From: Homalodisca vitripennis | Taxonomy: Eukaryota; Arthropoda; Insecta; Hemiptera; Cicadellidae | Reading direction: 5' to 3' | DNA: 64,000 nucleotides | NCBI RefSeq assembly: GCF_021130785.1 | Contig: NC_060213.1 | Location: 119,417,001 to 119,481,000, forward strand | In this document: positions 59,818-64,000 of the stretch, one piece after another | Layout of the letters: the number at the start of each line of letters is the position of its first letter | Position numbering within the stretch: the first letter of the stretch is position 1 | The notes under the pieces: generated by a model | The model's database searches: none | Told to the model about the DNA's origin: nothing | What the model saw: the letters and a program-made list of their open reading frames with translations, nothing else | Translations under genes and position numbers: made by a program

Positions 59818-60964
59818 TTGGCTAAGATAGTTACCACTTCACCACAGAGTCCTTCATTTTTGCAATGAATTTTGTTTGTATTTGGCAGTTGCTGTCAGAT
59901 ATGTGTTTCAACAACCATACAAAAATATGTTCGGAAAACCAAATACCTGTCAAATGACTTTGATTTACATCCATTAAATGTGTATAAATGGTAATAGCCT
60001 AATTTAATTTCAATATTGTATAACAAAATGTAATTGTTGATTACTGTCATGGTACACAGCGTATTCCTATTTTATTTTATACTACATATGACCATCAAGT
60101 GTGTAAGGTAACAATTATTACAAACATTTCATTTTGAGGAATATTTTGTGTTAGTAACATTCCGTTTTAATAATTTCAGTATTTCAAGTCTTCTTGCTCG
60201 GGTTATATCGGTTTAAAGTACGACTTTTTTACTCTATTTTTGTGAGTTATTTGTAATATATTAAACGTTTACCGTTTTTATTTAATAAACAATATAATAA
60301 TTAAATTCCCATGCATGAGCCAGACCATTTTCTCCATTCTTGAGCACACATTCTAATAACCTGGTTGCCACACTTGCAGTTTATTCTACAGTATAACAGA
60401 TTAGGTCGTTTGAAATAAGTAAATTAAGCAAGGACATCTTCTATTTTACTATTCCCATCCTAAAAAGTTTAACATTGTTAAACCGCATACGTAAGTTTTT
60501 AAGGACTGCTGACCTCCACTAATTGTGAGCCCACCTCATATCTAGAAAGTCACGTACTCATTTAAGTTGTTTACAATGTTTCAAACTCAGCAGTATTGAA
60601 GTAAAAGTGTGTGTGTTTTAGACGTTATTTGTACTTTGCTGACCTGACACACGCATTTTTTTTATTCTTTTATGTTGTTTTTATTTTAAAATATAATATC
60701 GATAAAGATTTATGAAAAAAAGAACTCGCAAGCCCATATCTACACCACATTGACGGACAAAAATGCAACTATTACACCATAGCCCTTATTTTTCGTCAAT
60801 TAATTAATTTGTATTTCACGGAAGAGGAGGAAGTGGCTGTTTATATCCTGTTCTACTTTATCTGGTATTTTATAACATATTACGGAAACTATAATTGCTG
60901 GGAGTTAAATAAAGACCCAACTGATGTCTATAAACATAATCTAGCAAGCACATCATTGCAATAC
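59818..60964. other. AT-rich non-coding stretch
   Basis: No gene recognised. Confidence 0.5.
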
Positions 60965-61210
60965 ACACCTGATGAGACAATGAGAATGAATCTCCACCTG
61001 TACTACAATAATTTTTTTTAGCCTTGGTGTCACTGATGTTAAAACAATATTTCTGCTCTTCTAGAATCCCTTCCTATGAACGTGACTTAATATTCCAGGA
61101 GTCAAGTCTGTGACAGCGATGCACTAAGAGGTGAACTGGACAATGCAACATTTGCACTAAATCAACACTTCTCACTATAACTACGTTATGTGCAGGAGAT
61201 ACATATAAAA
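60965..61210. repeat. dispersed repeat blocks A (+) and B (-), copy 3
   Basis: Block A (CCTGATGAGACAATGAGA, then GGTGTCACTGATGTTAAAAC) at 60967-61065 matches 34235-34345. Block B, read on the minus strand (ACATAACGTAGTTATAGTGA, then GTTGATT, then GACTTGACTCCTGG), at 61075-61205 matches 34065 and 48240. Relative to 34 kb, B is inverted against A. Confidence 0.6.
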
Positions 61211-62532
61211 TTAATCAGATAAATTAAGATTAAAAGAACCTTGTCAATATTCCAAAAATTGCCCGTAATAAATGGCCTTGGGTTCAGTTTTCCACCAGCC
61301 TACTATCGAAGTTTTGGTTTAGGTATGTAATTTATACTTTGCAATTTCTCTTCTTAGAGATACAAATTGGGTGATGTTTTGAACCGCATTAATAATATTT
61401 TTTTTCATCAAAGTGGATATCCAAAGCAAGCCTCCTTTTTTAGGATATAATAGAAAGGGATGTAATTAAGATAATTTTTTGAAACACAACAAACACAAAG
61501 GAAAGTAATAAAATTTCTTTTCAAATCACCACAAATATCATGTGTCAAAGGAGTAGCACGTTTTTAGATACAGCAAAGAGTGTATACTAAGATAAAGATG
61601 TATTAAAAGAGAAAATCCATAAAACAGAATTAGACATTAGACAGAATGGATACCCTCAGACAGTAATAAGACAAAATAAAACACGTAAAAACTAGGCGAG
61701 CCTTCTGGAAAAGGTACAGTTTAGCCAAACTAAGATGATTAAAACACTCAAATGAGTGCTAATTTAAGCTTTGCAAGGTTATATCTTTAGGAGTTTGCGA
61801 CGCTATTAATTATATTGTAAGTTATTGTCTACGTCTTAAAATATTGGAAAATCGCATGCTATTAGTAAATTATATTCCAGATATATTCCAGACTAAGCTA
61901 AATCATATTTACATCTAGAATTGATTATTTAAAATTCACAAGTAACTTTTATACCACCAGATAATAAAATACAAGTAAATAATCGAAATGACAAACTATG
62001 ATCAGAGGATCCTTGTTAGAATACTTAAAAACATTCACTGGTAGTAAACCTTGCCGTAAATAAATTCCCTGCGAAAAGGGATCAAAGTAGATCCACCCGA
62101 TACTTTTATACTACCGCTTGACTGGCTTCTCAAATATTAAACAGCTATATGATACCATTAACTGATCCACAAGCCAGAGAAAACTTCGCCATAACCACAT
62201 TTACTGCGAAAGGGGATCTTCTTCGCTCCAAACAATACTTTTTATTGCCTCATCTGTCTTCCCCTCAGATATTAAACAGCTACAAGATAGTCTGACTTTA
62301 TTATGGCACTTTGTATTACAAACCAAATAATGGTCTAAAGGGTTAGGACTATTGGCTTCATCATGATACCATTTGTATTGTATGGCAGATCAATAATAGA
62401 AACTTAAATCGTAAACTCACTTGCCATTTGTTTTTAATTAATTTTATGTTATTTAATATATATGTGTATATTAGTTACTACACCCATATATTACGTTCTG
62501 TTTATAATGAATCTTTCAACGGATTGTGTAAC
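61211..62532. other. AT-rich non-coding stretch
   Basis: Two related phrases (ATAAATTCCCTGCGAAAAGG with GATCAAAGTA, and CATTTACTGCGAAAGGGGAT) near 62060 and 62200 point to a weak tandem duplication of about 145 bp. Each is followed by ATATTAAACAGCTA. No gene seen. Confidence 0.5.
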
Positions 62533-62727
62533 CCAGAACTTACGATTGATTCCTTGGGTGTTTTATCCCGTATAGCCCTACTAGTGCTTGCGTTATTGTG
62601 CAACATTTACAATGCATTTAAACACGCTGAATGGCAAACTAAAAGTGTTCTTTGCTCCATGCCAGTTTTTCTTGTCCTCAACACCTCAAAATACATTCTA
62701 AGATCAGGGGTCGATACAATGCCACCT
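62533..62727 (+). other. candidate exon encoding a hydrophobic segment
   Basis: Bounded by a possible acceptor (TGTAACCCAG, ending 62532) and a good donor (GCCACCT|GTAAGTTC, GTAAGT starting about 62728). One plus frame is open across it and beyond (62428-62748). It reads ELTIDSLGVLSRIALLVLAL, then CNIYNAFKHAEWQTKS, with one likely membrane-spanning segment. The style recalls an insect chemoreceptor exon, but I see no diagnostic motif and no partner exons. The ORF could equally be chance. Confidence 0.22.
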
Positions 62728-63788
62728 GTAAGTTCTTGGTTATTGTAACGACGATGGACATAGTAGATTGCTGCGTATTGAAATTGAAATTAAAAAAGAA
62801 TAAATATTTTAAAGAAATATTGAAAAATAACTATGATAATTCTTTATTACTATGTCTATTTTACGTCCTTCATATTACGATTGGCAGTAATAATTTACAA
62901 AAAAGGTTGATAAACAACGGTTTATACAGATTGATTTATACACTCACTAGCATTACACATAAATGCATTTTTCACTAATAAATTTGATATATCCGAGGGT
63001 CTTCTATTTCTTGTTAAATAACCTTTTTTACTTATCTTCTCCTACTACTTACTATTGCCACATACAGTTGAGAAATAACAGGTTTTAGCAGACCTTTAAT
63101 TTATTTAAGTTTTGAGTTAAATTGTTATGCTTCATATCGCTATTTGAAGCCCTAGAAGTAGTGCGATATAAAATTATACTCGTAAATTAAAAATAAAATA
63201 AAAGTCATGATGGTTACATTATTTGGAAACTAATATACATTAGTTACGGGATGTTTTTGTATAAGTTTCTTTGCATTAATAATGTGATTATATGAGTCAT
63301 TCTCACATTAAGAGAGAATTAAATTCCCTCAGTTTGAAAAAATATATAATAATATAGTTGTTATTAACTATGTAATATTTGAATAATAGTGTTGTAATTT
63401 GCTATTGCTACTTTGATTTTTTGTTAAATACATATTTAACAAATTATTAATACACTAGAAGTCAATTCTATCACTATTTTCAACTTTAGATTATCACATA
63501 TTATAGTATATTTAAAATATTCTAATTGAAGTTGTTCATTAACCTATGATCATAGTTAATTGCATAAAAATTAAAAACCTTTATTACATTTAAATACCTT
63601 TGTATTGGCAAAATTAGGTTTACCTCAAGTGTTCACTTGTATGAGAGTGAGAGTTTTTAAAACCCATGGTAAAACCTCAGCCAAAATCTGGAAGTGCAAC
63701 GGCAGATTACTCGCAATGAAGCAGCCACTACCAACACTATCTATGTGGCTGTGAACATTAACGAAGACTAGCAGGAAGTCTTTACAAT
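62728..63788. other. AT-rich non-coding stretch
   Basis: Highly AT-rich until about 63620, then GC content rises towards the end of the window. Confidence 0.5.
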
Positions 63789-63873
63789 ATGAAAATTAGT
63801 TCCTCGGCCGCCAACGTTACAAGTAGAAACTGGAGAATTTACATTATTGTTGTTTTATCACTTAAGCAAATCG
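63789..63873 (+). other. possible first coding exon
   Basis: An ATG at 63789 opens 28 codons (MKISSSAANVTSRNWRIYII, then VVLSLKQI) ending at AATCG|GTAAGT, a near-perfect donor at 63874. The peptide has a short polar start and a hydrophobic stretch, like a signal peptide or membrane anchor. Base composition rises in GC just upstream (63640-63830). The partner exon would lie beyond the window. Without it this is a weak call. Confidence 0.25.
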
Positions 63874-64000
63874 GTAAGTACTCAATGTGTAACCTGTAAC
63901 AGTGAACTTCGATTTACTTTACGATACTACAAGGTGAGGTTATAAAACTAGACACCGCATAAATGATACCACAGCAAGCGGTAAGAGGTCCCCACAGTCC

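Overview
This is an AT-rich eukaryotic window, almost certainly from an insect nuclear genome. The mobile elements present (piggyBac, a Tc1/mariner element with a DD41D-type transposase, three unrelated LINE remnants, a tRNA-derived SINE, and dispersed tails with hammerhead-like folds) and the many simple and tandem repeats suit a large, repeat-rich insect genome. A hemipteran is my guess from general familiarity with these families, not something the sequence proves. No complete host gene, rRNA or tRNA gene is visible. The window reads as a very large intron or an intergenic repeat field. A possible coding exon end with a strong splice donor lies at bases 1-20, a possible first exon lies near 63.8 kb, and a few weak exon-like patches lie between.

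Left part (0-9 kb): a piggyBac element (296-8712, TTAA on both sides) carries a broken transposase gene on the minus strand. A second element, 5.9 kb long with no ORF, has inserted into the middle of that gene (1794-7709). It has terminal inverted repeats made of tandem hairpin units and a 9-bp target duplication. From 9.3 to 11.5 kb lies a 5'-truncated LINE with a mutated reverse transcriptase. From 11.5 to 19.5 kb the sequence is mostly unique and AT-rich, with two diverged copies of a local repeat and a 60-bp AT microsatellite.

Middle (19.5-39.5 kb): several copies of a short retroelement tail carry a hammerhead-ribozyme-like core. One of them sits cleanly inside a 205-bp satellite (monomers near 68 bp in threes). 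Next comes a 111-bp minisatellite abutting a third LINE remnant of R1/LOA type, then a small tandem repeat, copies of another dispersed repeat, a tRNA-derived SINE near 36.2 kb, and a second RT-bearing LINE remnant near 38-39.3 kb.

Right part (39.5-64 kb): hairpins near 39.9 and 40.75 kb; a 60-bp minisatellite that stays open in several frames (45.6-46.1 kb); a 128-bp tandem repeat (48.7-49.2 kb); a degenerate coding-like patch (50.1-50.5 kb); and a nearly intact 2.95-kb Tc1/mariner element with 257-bp inverted repeats (50634-53582). That element carries a transposase with one frameshift and, divergently, a second short ORF that looks like captured or accessory coding sequence. The rest holds 127-bp, 168-bp, 50-bp and 12-bp tandem repeats in AT-rich DNA.

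The genes do not form a pathway. The window is a layered record of transposon insertion. The observations best worth following are the nested element with hairpin-array termini, the mariner element with a divergent second ORF, and the ribozyme-like tails.
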